Positions 47,660-56,802 of a stretch of 64,000 nucleotides of DNA are shown here, piece by piece. The stretch is from contig NZ_JACJKB010000001.1 of assembly GCF_016900375.1 (NCBI RefSeq), forward strand, positions 186,001 to 250,000, read 5' to 3'. The DNA is from Collinsella tanakaei. Lineage in GTDB: Bacteria; Actinomycetota; Coriobacteriia; Coriobacteriales; Coriobacteriaceae. The number at the start of each line of letters is the position of its first letter. The stretch's first letter is position 1. A program made the position numbers and the translations under genes. A model generated the notes under the pieces. The model saw only the letters and a program-made list of their open reading frames with translations, did no database searches and was not told where the DNA came from.

Positions 47660-48460
47660 GTGTCGTATCGCGTGAGCACGCAGGCATATAGCGGTCCTTT
47701 CGACCTGCTGCTTCAGCTGGTCAGCCGCCAGAAGGTCGACATCGGCTCCATCTCCATCTCCGAGGTCGCCGAGCAGTACCTCGCCGAGGTCGACCGCCTG
47801 GGCGCCCTCGACCTCGATGTGGCGAGCGACTTCCTGCTCGTCGCGGCAACGCTGCTCGACATCAAGGCGGCCTCTCTCGTGCCCGATGACGAGCCGCGCC
47901 GCAGCGACGATGACGACGAGCTCGAGGAGTACAGCGACCTCGATGGCGAGTCGCTGCGCGAGGTGCTCATCGCTCGCCTGATCGCCTACAAGCAGTTCAA
48001 GAGCGCCGCGGCCGCGCTCGGCGCGCGCATGGAGGCCGAAAGCCGCATGCACCCGCGCGTCGCCGGCCCCGATCCGGAGTTCTTGAACCTCGTGCCCGAC
48101 TACCTGGCGGGGATCACGCTGCGCGGCCTGGCCGTCATCTGCGCCGACCTCGACGGCCGTCGGGAGACCTTCCTGCTCGAGGCCGAGCACGTGGCGCCCA
48201 AGCGCATGCCGCTTGAGCTCACGGTGGCCTCCGTCGACCGCGTCACCATGGCGCGCCCGCAGGTCACCTTCGCGGAGCTGCTCGACGGTGATTCCACGAC
48301 CGAGCAGGTCGTGGCCACCTTCCTTGCCGTCCTCGAGCTCGCCAAGCGCGGCTCGGTCGTGCTCGAGCAGCCCAAGGCCTTCGGAACCATCACCATCAAC
48401 CGCGTCAAGGACGCGCCCGCATACCATCCCGGCGAGGCCCTCGCCATCGAGGAGGACTGA
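47660..48460 (+). CDS. scpA: Segregation and condensation protein A
   Basis: The product is 266 residues with a GTG start. The N-terminal kleisin part reads YSGPFDLLLQLVSRQKVDIGSISISEVAEQYL; the C-terminal winged helix includes FLAVLELAKRGSVVLEQ. ScpA bridges the SMC heads and recruits ScpB. GGGGGAGGG lies upstream. scpB starts two bases after the stop. Confidence 0.96.
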   Translation: MSYRVSTQAYSGPFDLLLQLVSRQKVDIGSISISEVAEQYLAEVDRLGALDLDVASDFLLVAATLLDIKAASLVPDDEPRRSDDDDELEEYSDLDGESLREVLIARLIAYKQFKSAAAALGARMEAESRMHPRVAGPDPEFLNLVPDYLAGITLRGLAVICADLDGRRETFLLEAEHVAPKRMPLELTVASVDRVTMARPQVTFAELLDGDSTTEQVVATFLAVLELAKRGSVVLEQPKAFGTITINRVKDAPAYHPGEALAIEED

Positions 48461-48462
48461 TA

Positions 48463-49173
48463 ATGGACGATCTCGACATCCTCGAACCTGACTCCCTTAA
48501 AGGCGCCCTCGAGGCGCTGCTGCTCGTATCGAGCGACCCGGTGAGCGCAAGCGCTCTCGCCACGGCACTGAACATCGCCCCCGGCGAGGTCGCTTCGCTG
48601 CTTGCTGAGCTCAAGGTGGAGTACGAGGAGAAGAACCGCGGCTTCCAGCTGCGCGAGGTCGCAGGCGGCTGGCGCCTGTTCACCCATCCCGCCTTCCACG
48701 ACCAGGTGGAGCGCTATGTGCTCTCCTGGGACACCCAAAAGCTTTCGCAGGCTGCCCTCGAGACGCTCGCCGTCATCGCATACCACCAGCCCGTGACGCG
48801 CGAGACCGTCAAGGGCATCCGCGGCGTCAACTCCGATGGCGTCATCTCGTCGCTCGTCGACAAGGGCCTCGTGCGCGAACTCGGCCGCGATCCCCAGCGC
48901 GGACAGGCCATCATCTACGGCACGACCGCGGCGTTCCTGGAGAAGTTCGGCCTGCGAAGCATCCGCGACCTACCCGACCTCGAGCAGTTCGCCCCCGACG
49001 AGCGCACGCGCCAGTTCATCCGCGAGCGCCTGTCGGGCCGCTCCATCGCCTCGACCCTCGACGAGACCGACGAGGAGCTCACCGAGGAGCGCGACCTGCT
49101 CGATGCCGACGGAGACCCCGACGACGAACTCATGATCATCGGCAACGCGACGGATGAAGAGTTCGATGAGTAG
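48463..49173 (+). CDS. scpB: Segregation and condensation protein B
   Basis: The product is 236 residues. It shows two winged helices with LKGALEALLLVSSDPVSASALA and ALETLAVIAYHQPVTRETVKGIRGVNSDGVISSL, then FGLRSIRDLPDL. An acidic tail of about 45 residues follows. ScpB forms a dimer on the ScpA kleisin. Its 3' end overlaps the pseudouridine synthase start by eight bases. Confidence 0.96.
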   Translation: MDDLDILEPDSLKGALEALLLVSSDPVSASALATALNIAPGEVASLLAELKVEYEEKNRGFQLREVAGGWRLFTHPAFHDQVERYVLSWDTQKLSQAALETLAVIAYHQPVTRETVKGIRGVNSDGVISSLVDKGLVRELGRDPQRGQAIIYGTTAAFLEKFGLRSIRDLPDLEQFAPDERTRQFIRERLSGRSIASTLDETDEELTEERDLLDADGDPDDELMIIGNATDEEFDE

Positions 49174-50020
49174 GCCCATGCCCCCGCAAGACCCCGCAAC
49201 CGGCGAGCCCATCGTGCCGATGCGCCTGCAGCGCTTCCTGGCGCGCGCGGGCGTGGCGAGCCGTCGCGGGTCGGAGGACCTCATGACCGCCGGCCGCGTG
49301 CGCGTGAACGGCGCCGTGGTCACCGAGCTCGGAAGCAAGGTCGATCCGGCGAGCGACATCGTGGAGGTCGACGGCCGGCGCGTGGAGCTCGGCACCAAGG
49401 CAGTGCACATCATGCTCAACAAGCCCGCGGGCTATCTCACCACCATGAAGGACCCGAAGGGCAGGCGCTGCGTGGCGGAACTCGTGCCCTGCGACCGCTA
49501 TCCCGGGCTCTTCCCGGTCGGTCGACTCGATATGGATACGACGGGCCTTCTGCTGTTCACAACCGACGGCGACCTCGGGCAGCGGCTGCTGCACCCCTCG
49601 ATGCATGTCGACAAGCGCTACGTCGCTCTCGTCGACGGGCGCGTGCGCGACCACGAGCTTGAACCCCTGCGCCGCGGCATCGAGCTCGATGACGGCCCCT
49701 GCCAGCCCGCGCGCTGCCGCATCCTGTCTGTGCGCGAGGCGCGCGAGGTCGCACCGCACGGCATCGGCGACTTCGAGACAGCCGTCGAGGTCATCATCCG
49801 CGAGGGCCGCAAGAACCAGGTGAAGCGGATGCTCAGCCGCATCCACCATCCGGTGCTCGCCCTCCATCGCTCCGATTTCGGCCCGCTTGCCCTGACCGGC
49901 GTGAAGCGCGGCCACTGGCGCCTGCTCACCGAGGAGGAGACCGCCGCCCTCGAGCGTGCCTCAGCCGAGCGCGCAGGAGCCCCGAAGCCATCACGAACCC
50001 CGAGGAGGAACCGCTCATGA
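49166..50020 (+). CDS. rluB: RluB/RsuA-family rRNA pseudouridine synthase
   Basis: The product is 284 residues. An S4 domain (MRLQRFLARAGVASRRGSEDLMTAGRVRVNG) precedes the catalytic core with GRLDMDTTGLLLFTTDGDL, containing the active-site Asp, and later REGRKNQVKRML. It modifies 23S rRNA. I take the ATG at 49166, which overlaps the scpB end; starts at 49154 and 49178 are possible. The scpA-scpB-rluB-cmk order is common. Confidence 0.93.
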   Translation: MSRPMPPQDPATGEPIVPMRLQRFLARAGVASRRGSEDLMTAGRVRVNGAVVTELGSKVDPASDIVEVDGRRVELGTKAVHIMLNKPAGYLTTMKDPKGRRCVAELVPCDRYPGLFPVGRLDMDTTGLLLFTTDGDLGQRLLHPSMHVDKRYVALVDGRVRDHELEPLRRGIELDDGPCQPARCRILSVREAREVAPHGIGDFETAVEVIIREGRKNQVKRMLSRIHHPVLALHRSDFGPLALTGVKRGHWRLLTEEETAALERASAERAGAPKPSRTPRRNRS

Positions 50021-50700
50021 TCATCGCCATCGACGGACCCGCAGGATCGGGCAAGTCGACGATCGCAGACCTGCTTGCCGACCGATTCGGCTACACGAAG
50101 CTCGACACCGGCGCCATGTACCGCACCGTGGCGCACGTGTGCGCGACCCGCGGCATCGACCTCGATGACGAACCCGCCGTGACGAGCGTTGCCGACGCCC
50201 TCGACATCGTGTTCGACCGCCGTCCCGACCGCATGCATGTGCTCGCCGACGGTACGGACGTCACGACCGAGATCCGCACGCCCGCGACCGACCGCATCGT
50301 GTCGAAGGTCTCCGCGTACCCCGGCGTCCGCACCGCGATGCTCGGCTGCCAGCGCGCCTTCGCGACCGGCCGCGACGTCGTGGCCGAGGGCCGCGATATC
50401 GGCACGGTCGTGTTTCCCGATGCCGACCTCAAGGTGTTCCTCACCGCTGATCCCCGCGAGCGCGCACGTCGCCGCGTGCTGCAGCGCCACCCCGACGGCG
50501 CTCCCGACGACAAGACCATGAAGCGCGAGGTAGCCGAGACCCTGGCCGACCTCGAGCGCCGCGATGAGCTCGACGCCCACCGCGCTGTGGCCCCGCTGCG
50601 CGCCGCCGACGACGCCATCCGCATCGATTCCACCGCCCACACCATCGACGAGATCGTCGACCAGATCATCTCACTTGCGAATGCCAGGAGGCAGGCATGA
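50017..50700 (+). CDS. cmk: Cytidylate kinase
   Basis: The product is 227 residues. It shows the P-loop AIDGPAGSGKST, LDTGAMYRTVA, VAEGRDIGTVVFPDADLKVFLTA and RRDELDAHRAVAPLRAADDA. It phosphorylates CMP and dCMP. Start and stop codons overlap those of its neighbours as ATGA on both sides, indicating tight translational coupling. Confidence 0.97.
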   Translation: MIIAIDGPAGSGKSTIADLLADRFGYTKLDTGAMYRTVAHVCATRGIDLDDEPAVTSVADALDIVFDRRPDRMHVLADGTDVTTEIRTPATDRIVSKVSAYPGVRTAMLGCQRAFATGRDVVAEGRDIGTVVFPDADLKVFLTADPRERARRRVLQRHPDGAPDDKTMKREVAETLADLERRDELDAHRAVAPLRAADDAIRIDSTAHTIDEIVDQIISLANARRQA

Positions 50701-51425
50701 AGTTCTTCTCTTCCAAGGCGGACGACTACTACGACAACGGCATGCGCGACTTCCCGACGGCCGTGCGCGCAGGCTACGCCGTGATCTTGGGCATCCTTTA
50801 CGTCTTCACGAAGATCATGTGGCGCTGCTCGTTCGACAACATCGAGAAGTTCCTCGACCGTCGCGACAAGACCGGCATCGTCATCATCTCGAACCACACC
50901 TCCATGGCGGAGGTCGTTGCCATCGTCGTGCTGCTGTGGCGCCGCGGCCGCCTCGTGCGCCCCATCTTCAAGTCGGAGTTCAACAAGAGCGGCATCGTCG
51001 AGTGGTTCTTCGCGCGCGTCGGCGGCATTCCCGTCGAGCGCGGCACAGCCGACATGAAGTCGCTGCGCCGCGCGAGCAAGGCGCTCGGCCGTGGCGAGGA
51101 CATCCTGATCTTCCCTGAGGGCACGCGCATCCGCACCGACGACCAGCCCGTCGAGGTCCACGGCGGCTTCGCCATCATCGCGCAGATGGGCAAGGCGCCC
51201 GTGATGCCCATGGCGGTCTGCGGCTTTCGCGACATCACGCCCAAGGGTCACCACCTCATGCGCCCCGTGAAGTGCTGGATGCGCTTCGGCAAGGCCCTGA
51301 GCATGGACGACGCCCCCGCCGACCTCAAGCGCCGCGAGCGCACGGACTGGGTCGAGAAGGAAGCCCTGCGCCGCATGTACGAGATTCGCGACATCCTGCG
51401 CGACGAGCACCCCGGGAGGCGCTGA
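50697..51425 (+). CDS. plsC: PlsC-like 1-acyl-glycerol-3-phosphate acyltransferase with HX4E motif
   Basis: The product is 242 residues. A membrane-associated N-terminus (about 22-42) precedes the acyltransferase domain. Block I reads NHTSMAEV, so the usual His-x4-Asp is His67-x4-Glu72. Block III is intact as FPEGTR, and block IV as MPMAVCG. The enzyme makes phosphatidate from lysophosphatidate. The Glu is conservative, so activity is likely but unproven. It overlaps cmk (ATGA) and ispH (TGATG). Confidence 0.9.
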   Translation: MKFFSSKADDYYDNGMRDFPTAVRAGYAVILGILYVFTKIMWRCSFDNIEKFLDRRDKTGIVIISNHTSMAEVVAIVVLLWRRGRLVRPIFKSEFNKSGIVEWFFARVGGIPVERGTADMKSLRRASKALGRGEDILIFPEGTRIRTDDQPVEVHGGFAIIAQMGKAPVMPMAVCGFRDITPKGHHLMRPVKCWMRFGKALSMDDAPADLKRRERTDWVEKEALRRMYEIRDILRDEHPGRR

Positions 51426-52291
51426 TGGGCTCTCAGGTAACGATCGAGGTCGCGGCGCACGCTGGCGTCTGCTACGGCGTCGAGCGCGCGCTTTCGATGG
51501 CAGCCGACGCCGCGGCGAGTGCGCCCGCACCTGTCCACACGTTGGGACCGCTGATCCACAACCCGCTCGTGGTCCGCGAGCTCGCTGAGACAGGCGTCGG
51601 CCTGGCCGATACCCTGGACGACGCGAACGCGGGCTCCGTCATCATCCGCGCCCACGGCGTCGTGCCCTCCGTGATCGAGGCCGCCCGCGAGCGCGGCCTT
51701 GCCGTCATCGACGCGACCTGCCCCTACGTCAAGCGCGTCCACCACGCTGCCGAGCGTCTTGTGGCCGAGGGCTACCAGCTCATCGTGGTGGGGGAGAGCG
51801 GGCACCCCGAGGTCGAGGGCATCATGGGCCATGCCGACGGGCGCGCCCGCGTGGTCTCCGACACGTCCGACCTCGAGGGCATCGAGCTCGAACGCCGCGT
51901 GGGCGTCGTCGTGCAGACGACGCAGACCCAAGACAACCTCTCTCGCATCGTGAGCGAGCTCACACGCCGCGTCGACGAGGTCCATGTGGTGAACACCATC
52001 TGCAGCGCTACGCAGGAGCGCCAGCAAGCAGCCGCTGAGCTTGCCGACCGCGCCGATGTCATGGTGATCGTCGGCGGCAAGAACTCCGGCAACACCCGCC
52101 GGCTCGCCCAGATCTGCTCCGAGCGCTGCGAGCGCACGCGCCACATCGAAGACGCATCTGAGCTTGATGCTGCCTGGTTCGAGGACGCCCGCCTGATCGG
52201 CGTCACCGCCGGGGCGTCCACGCCTTCGGCCCATATCGACCGCGCCTGTACCCGCATACAGGAGCTCACGGGAGCGGCCCATGCCCGCTGA
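51425..52291 (+). CDS. ispH: 4-hydroxy-3-methylbut-2-enyl diphosphate reductase
   Basis: The product is 288 residues. Three cluster cysteines appear in HAGVCYGVERA, DATCPYVKRVH and NTICSATQERQ; other family motifs are TLGPLIHNP, IIRAHGV and GVTAGASTP. It makes IPP and DMAPP from HMBPP, the last MEP step after IspG at 33186. The start overlaps the plsC stop by one base. cmk-plsC-ispH runs are known in Firmicutes. Confidence 0.97.
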   Translation: MGSQVTIEVAAHAGVCYGVERALSMAADAAASAPAPVHTLGPLIHNPLVVRELAETGVGLADTLDDANAGSVIIRAHGVVPSVIEAARERGLAVIDATCPYVKRVHHAAERLVAEGYQLIVVGESGHPEVEGIMGHADGRARVVSDTSDLEGIELERRVGVVVQTTQTQDNLSRIVSELTRRVDEVHVVNTICSATQERQQAAAELADRADVMVIVGGKNSGNTRRLAQICSERCERTRHIEDASELDAAWFEDARLIGVTAGASTPSAHIDRACTRIQELTGAAHAR

Positions 52292-53693
52292 CCAGCAGCT
52301 TCCGACCATCGCCGCCTACGCCGGGGTGCGCGCTGACTACGCGCCCTCCGCGCACCCGGACGCCCAAGGCGCCCTCGTGACCGCCGTGCGGCCCGAGTCT
52401 CCCGCCGACGATATGGGCATCGAGCCCGGCATGCGCGTGCTGACCGTGAACGGACAGGACCTCACCGACATGATCGTGTGGCTCTGGGAGGCCGACGACG
52501 AGACGGTCGACCTCACGGTGCTCGACCCCTCGGACAACACGGTGAGCCCCTGCACCCTCGAGCGCTTCGAGGGCGAGGACTGGGGCCTCGAGTTCGACGG
52601 CGCCGTGTTCGACGGCATGCGCACCTGCGTGAACGCCTGCGTGTTCTGCTTCATGACCATGCTGCCCAAGGGGAGTCGCGACAGCCTCTCCATTCGCGAC
52701 GACGACTACCGCCTCTCGTTTCTGCAGGGCAATTTCGTCACGCTCACGAATATGACCGACGAGGATGTCGACAACGTCATCAACCGCTGCCTGTCGCCCA
52801 TGAACGTGTCGCTGCACGCCATCACGCCCGAGGTGCGCCGGCGCATCATGGGAAAGAACGCTGCCCGCGGCATCGAGGTGCTCGAGCGCCTCATGGCTGC
52901 CGACATCGAGATCCATGCCCAGATCGTGCTCTGCCCGGGTATCAACGACGGCGAGGAGCTCGACCGCACGCTCGCGTACTGCGAGGCCCACCCGCAGATC
53001 ACGAGCCTCGGCATCGTGCCGCTCGGCTTCACCAAGCACCAGAACCGCTTCACGACCTCGTTTTCCGACGATCCGGCTGCTGCGCGCGCGATCATCGAGC
53101 AGGTGCGCCCCTACCAGCAGCGCGCCTATGAGCGCTTCGGCCGCCACACGTTCCAGATGTCCGACGAGTTCTATCTCGATGCCGAGGTCGAGGTCCCGCC
53201 CGCCACGTGGTACGACGGCTATCCGCAGTACTACGACGGCATCGGCATGATCCGCAGCTACCGCGACGACACGGACGAGATGTTGAGCGAGCCGCAGCGC
53301 CTTGAGCGCATCCGCGAAGGGCTCTCACGCGCGGGACTCAAGCTCACCGTCGTGTCGGGGACCTCCGCCGCCGACACCGTCGCGCGCTTCGTGGAAAGCG
53401 ACGCGCTGGGGGGAGCCGTCGCCCCCATCCGCAACGATTACTTCGGCGGCAACGTCGACGTCACGGGGCTCATCTGCGCCGGCGACCTGCTCGCGCAGCT
53501 GCCGCGATCCCTTGCCGGCGTTATGCTGATTCTCCCCAGCGTCATGTTCAACGCAGACGGAATGACGCTCGACGGGTATCATCAGACTGATATATTGAAC
53601 GAACTCACGCGGCGCGGCGCGCAGGCGCTCATCGTCTCGACCATGCCCCGTGAGCTCGCCGACGCCCTCGAGAGTGCGCTCGGCCTCAGCTGA
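52281..53693 (+). CDS. Radical SAM protein with PDZ-like N-terminus (DUF512 family)
   Basis: The product is 470 residues. Residues about 30-75 form a PDZ-like domain (VTAVRPESPADDMGIEPGMRVLTVNG). The radical SAM motif CxxxCxxC is in RTCVNACVFCFMTMLPKG at about 115-122. The C-terminal DUF512 region ends with TGLICAGDLLAQL. The reaction is unknown. The family is almost always next to der in Clostridia and Coriobacteriia, as here. It overlaps ispH by 11 bases. Confidence 0.93.
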   Translation: MPADQQLPTIAAYAGVRADYAPSAHPDAQGALVTAVRPESPADDMGIEPGMRVLTVNGQDLTDMIVWLWEADDETVDLTVLDPSDNTVSPCTLERFEGEDWGLEFDGAVFDGMRTCVNACVFCFMTMLPKGSRDSLSIRDDDYRLSFLQGNFVTLTNMTDEDVDNVINRCLSPMNVSLHAITPEVRRRIMGKNAARGIEVLERLMAADIEIHAQIVLCPGINDGEELDRTLAYCEAHPQITSLGIVPLGFTKHQNRFTTSFSDDPAAARAIIEQVRPYQQRAYERFGRHTFQMSDEFYLDAEVEVPPATWYDGYPQYYDGIGMIRSYRDDTDEMLSEPQRLERIREGLSRAGLKLTVVSGTSAADTVARFVESDALGGAVAPIRNDYFGGNVDVTGLICAGDLLAQLPRSLAGVMLILPSVMFNADGMTLDGYHQTDILNELTRRGAQALIVSTMPRELADALESALGLS

Positions 53694-53726
53694 GGCCGGC
53701 CCGATACATCAAGGAGCAGACCGCAT

Positions 53727-55073
53727 ATGAAACCTGTCGTCGCAGTCGTCGGTCGACCCAATGTCGGCAAATCGACGCTCGTCAACCGACTTGCCCAAAC
53801 CAAGGACGCCATCGTCCATGAGAGCCGCGGCGTCACCCGCGACCGCTCGTATTACGACGCCGAGTGGAACGGCCGCGAGTTCACCCTCGTGGACACCGGC
53901 GGTATCGAGCCACTCAAGAGCGAGGACGTGTTCTCCGCGCCCATCCGCGACCAGGCGCTCGCCGCCGCGGAGGAGGCTTGCGCCATCCTGTTCGTCGTCG
54001 ACGGCACCGTCGGCATCACCGAGGAGGACGAGAGCGTCGCGCGCATGCTCAAGCGCGTGCGCAAGCCGACCTTCCTGCTCGTGAACAAGCTCGACAACCC
54101 CGACCGCGAGGACGAGCGCCTCTGGGAGTTCTACTCGCTCGGCGTCGGCGACCCGCTGCCCATCTCGGCGCTGCACGGTCACGGCACGGGCGACCTGCTC
54201 GACGAAGTCGTCGCCCTGTTCCCCGACGAGGACGAGCTCGAGGACCGCACCCCCGATGACGGCGCGCTCTCGATCGCCATCATCGGCCGTCCGAACGCCG
54301 GCAAGTCGTCGCTGTTCAACAAGATGCTCGGCTCTGAGCGCTCCATCGTCTCCGATGTCGCCGGCACGACGCGCGACGCCATCGACACCGTCGTCGAGCA
54401 CGCGGGCAAGATGTACCGCATGGTCGACACGGCCGGTATCCGCAAGAAGAGCACGGTCTACGAGAACATCGAGTACTACTCCATGGTGCGCGGCCTGCGC
54501 GCCATCGACCGCGCCGATGTCGCCCTGCTCGTCGTCGACTCCTCAACCGGCATGACCGAGCAGGACCAGAAGGTCGCGAACCTCGCCATCGAGCGCGGCT
54601 GCGCCCTCGTCATCCTGCTCAACAAGTGGGACCTGCTCACCAACGATCAGGAGCGCGAGCACGTCATGGAGTCGGTCGCCCGCCGCATGACGCTCGCACC
54701 CTGGGCACCCGTGCTGCGCATCTCCGCGCTCACCGGCCGCTCCATCGAGAAGATCTGGGCGCTCGCCGATTCCGCCGCCGCCGCGCGCGCGACGCGCGTG
54801 ACGACCTCGGCGCTCAACAAGCTGCTGACTGACATGCGCGAGTTCGGCCATACCGTCGTGGACGGCAAGCGCCGCCTGCGCATGCACTACGCCACCCAGA
54901 CCGGCACCAAGCCGCCGACGTTCACGTTCTTCGTCAACCATGTCGACCTCGTGAGCGATTCGTATCGCCGCTACATCGAGAACCGCATGCGCGAGGCCTT
55001 CGGCTTCAAGGGCACGCCCATCCGCCTGCGCTTCCGCAAGAAGGAGCAGCGCGACGACAAGGGAGATAGGTAA
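53727..55073 (+). CDS. der: Ribosome biogenesis GTPase Der
   Basis: The product is 448 residues with two tandem GTPase domains: GRPNVGKSTLVN ... DTGGIE ... NKLDN, and GRPNAGKSSLFN ... DTAGIRKKS ... NKWDL. A KH-like C-terminal domain (RLRMHYATQTGTKPPTFTFFVN) follows. Der is essential for 50S maturation. The stop overlaps the plsY start as TAATG. Confidence 0.98.
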   Translation: MKPVVAVVGRPNVGKSTLVNRLAQTKDAIVHESRGVTRDRSYYDAEWNGREFTLVDTGGIEPLKSEDVFSAPIRDQALAAAEEACAILFVVDGTVGITEEDESVARMLKRVRKPTFLLVNKLDNPDREDERLWEFYSLGVGDPLPISALHGHGTGDLLDEVVALFPDEDELEDRTPDDGALSIAIIGRPNAGKSSLFNKMLGSERSIVSDVAGTTRDAIDTVVEHAGKMYRMVDTAGIRKKSTVYENIEYYSMVRGLRAIDRADVALLVVDSSTGMTEQDQKVANLAIERGCALVILLNKWDLLTNDQEREHVMESVARRMTLAPWAPVLRISALTGRSIEKIWALADSAAAARATRVTTSALNKLLTDMREFGHTVVDGKRRLRMHYATQTGTKPPTFTFFVNHVDLVSDSYRRYIENRMREAFGFKGTPIRLRFRKKEQRDDKGDR

Positions 55074-55771
55074 TGGAGACGCTCGCCGCCGGGGGAAGCT
55101 CGATCTACCTGCTGCTCATCGGCTGCATGGTCGTATCCTACCTCATCTGCGGCATTCCCTTCGGCCTTATCCTCGGTCGCTTCATGGGCCATGTCGACAT
55201 CCGCAAGTCGGGCTCGGGCAACATCGGCACCACGAACGCCCTGCGCGTGGCTGGCCCCAAGGTCGCTGCGGCGACGCTTCTGTTCGACGTGCTCAAGGGC
55301 GTCATCTGCATCAACGTCTCCCGCGTGCTCATCGCCGGCGCGCTCGGGCCCGCCGCCAGCGCCATCGAGCCGGGCGGCGGCGCCGACTGGCTCATAGCCC
55401 TCGTGTCGCTCAGCTGCCTGTACGGCCATATCTTCAGCCCATACCTGAAGTTCCACGGCGGCAAGGGCATCGCCACCGGCGTGGGCATTCTGTTCGGCTT
55501 CTTCTGGCCGCTCGCGATCGTCCATCTCGCTATCTTCATCGTACTTGTGGCCATCACCAAGTACGTCTCGGTCGGCTCCATCGCCACCGCCGCCCTGGTG
55601 CCCGTCACGATGTACATCGCCTTCCCACAGACGTCTGCAGCGTCGCTTGCCATCTGGGCGCTGCTCGGCTGGACGGTCGTCTGGGCGCATCGCGGCAACA
55701 TGAAGAAGCTGCGCGCCGGCAACGAGAACAAGCTCAGTTTCTCCAAGAAATCCGATAAGAAAGAGGACTAG
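55073..55771 (+). CDS. plsY: Acyl-phosphate glycerol-3-phosphate acyltransferase
   Basis: The product is 232 residues with five to six membrane helices. The three PlsY motifs are visible: KSGSGNIGTTNALRVAG, FHGGKGIATGVGIL and a late AHRGNMKKL. It makes lysophosphatidate from glycerol-3-phosphate and acyl phosphate; PlsC acts next. It forms a natural pair with gpsA, two bases downstream, which supplies glycerol-3-phosphate. Confidence 0.96.
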   Translation: METLAAGGSSIYLLLIGCMVVSYLICGIPFGLILGRFMGHVDIRKSGSGNIGTTNALRVAGPKVAAATLLFDVLKGVICINVSRVLIAGALGPAASAIEPGGGADWLIALVSLSCLYGHIFSPYLKFHGGKGIATGVGILFGFFWPLAIVHLAIFIVLVAITKYVSVGSIATAALVPVTMYIAFPQTSAASLAIWALLGWTVVWAHRGNMKKLRAGNENKLSFSKKSDKKED

Positions 55772-55773
55772 GC

Positions 55774-56781
55774 ATGAGGATCACCGTCGTCGGCTCCGGC
55801 TCCTGGGGCACCGCGATCGCCGGCCAGGCAGCTGCGCATGTGGATGAGGTCGTCGTCTGGTCGTTCGGCGGAGAGTCCGTCGAGGGCATCAACAACGACC
55901 ACCGCAACAACCTCTACCTCACCGACTACACGCTGCCCGACAACGTGTGGGCCACCGCATCCTACGAGGAGGCCCTGCAGGGCACCGACGGCATCATCCT
56001 CGCCGTGCCCTCCGCCTTTCTGCGCGGCGTGCTCGAAGGGGCCGCTCCCTATGTGGATCCTGCAACCCCGGTCCTCACCCTCACCAAGGGCATCGAGGAG
56101 GGCACCGGCTACCTCATGAGCGAGCTCGCGGCCGACTGCATCGGCGGGCCAGAGCGCATCGCCGTGCTCGCCGGCCCTAACCACGCCGAGGAGGTCTGCC
56201 GCGGCTGCCTGTCGGCCGCCGTCATCGCCGCCGAGGACACCAAGGTCGCCGAGTTCTTCAAGAAGGTCCTGCTCTCCGATCACTTCCGCATCTACGTGGG
56301 ATCCGACCTCATCGGTATCGAGATGTGCTCTGCCGTGAAGAACGTCATCGCCATCGTCTGTGGCTACCTCGCGGGCATGGGCTACGGCGACAACACGCTC
56401 GCGCTCGTCATGACGCGCGGCATCGCCGAGATCAGCCGCCTCGTGCATGCGCGCGGGGGAGAGGCCATCACCTGCATGGGTCTGGCGGGCATGGGCGACC
56501 TCGTGGTAACCTGCACGTCGCACCATTCGCGCAACCGCACTTTCGGCGAGGCGCTCGCCAAGGGCGGCACGCTCGAGGAGTACCAGGCGCGCACGCACAT
56601 GGTCGTCGAGGGTGCCGCCGCCGCGAAGAGCGTTGCCGGCCTCGCGCGCAAGCTTGGAGTCGACGCCCCGCTCACGTTCGCGCTCGAGAAGGTGCTCTGG
56701 CGCGGCGTCTCGAAAGAAGAGGTCTTCAACGAGCTCATCGAGCGCTTCCCGACCGAAGAGTTCTACGGTATGGACGACTAG
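55774..56781 (+). CDS. gpsA: Glycerol-3-phosphate dehydrogenase (NAD(P)+)
   Basis: The product is 335 residues. The dinucleotide-binding motif GSGSWGTAIA opens the protein; AGPNHAEEVCRG, EMCSAVKNVIAI (catalytic Lys) and GLAGMGDLVVTCTSHHSRNRTFG follow. It reduces dihydroxyacetone phosphate to glycerol-3-phosphate for phospholipid synthesis. der-plsY-gpsA is a widely shared order. Confidence 0.97.
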   Translation: MRITVVGSGSWGTAIAGQAAAHVDEVVVWSFGGESVEGINNDHRNNLYLTDYTLPDNVWATASYEEALQGTDGIILAVPSAFLRGVLEGAAPYVDPATPVLTLTKGIEEGTGYLMSELAADCIGGPERIAVLAGPNHAEEVCRGCLSAAVIAAEDTKVAEFFKKVLLSDHFRIYVGSDLIGIEMCSAVKNVIAIVCGYLAGMGYGDNTLALVMTRGIAEISRLVHARGGEAITCMGLAGMGDLVVTCTSHHSRNRTFGEALAKGGTLEEYQARTHMVVEGAAAAKSVAGLARKLGVDAPLTFALEKVLWRGVSKEEVFNELIERFPTEEFYGMDD

Positions 56782-56802
56782 CAGAAAGGTTCAGATTCTC
56801 CG

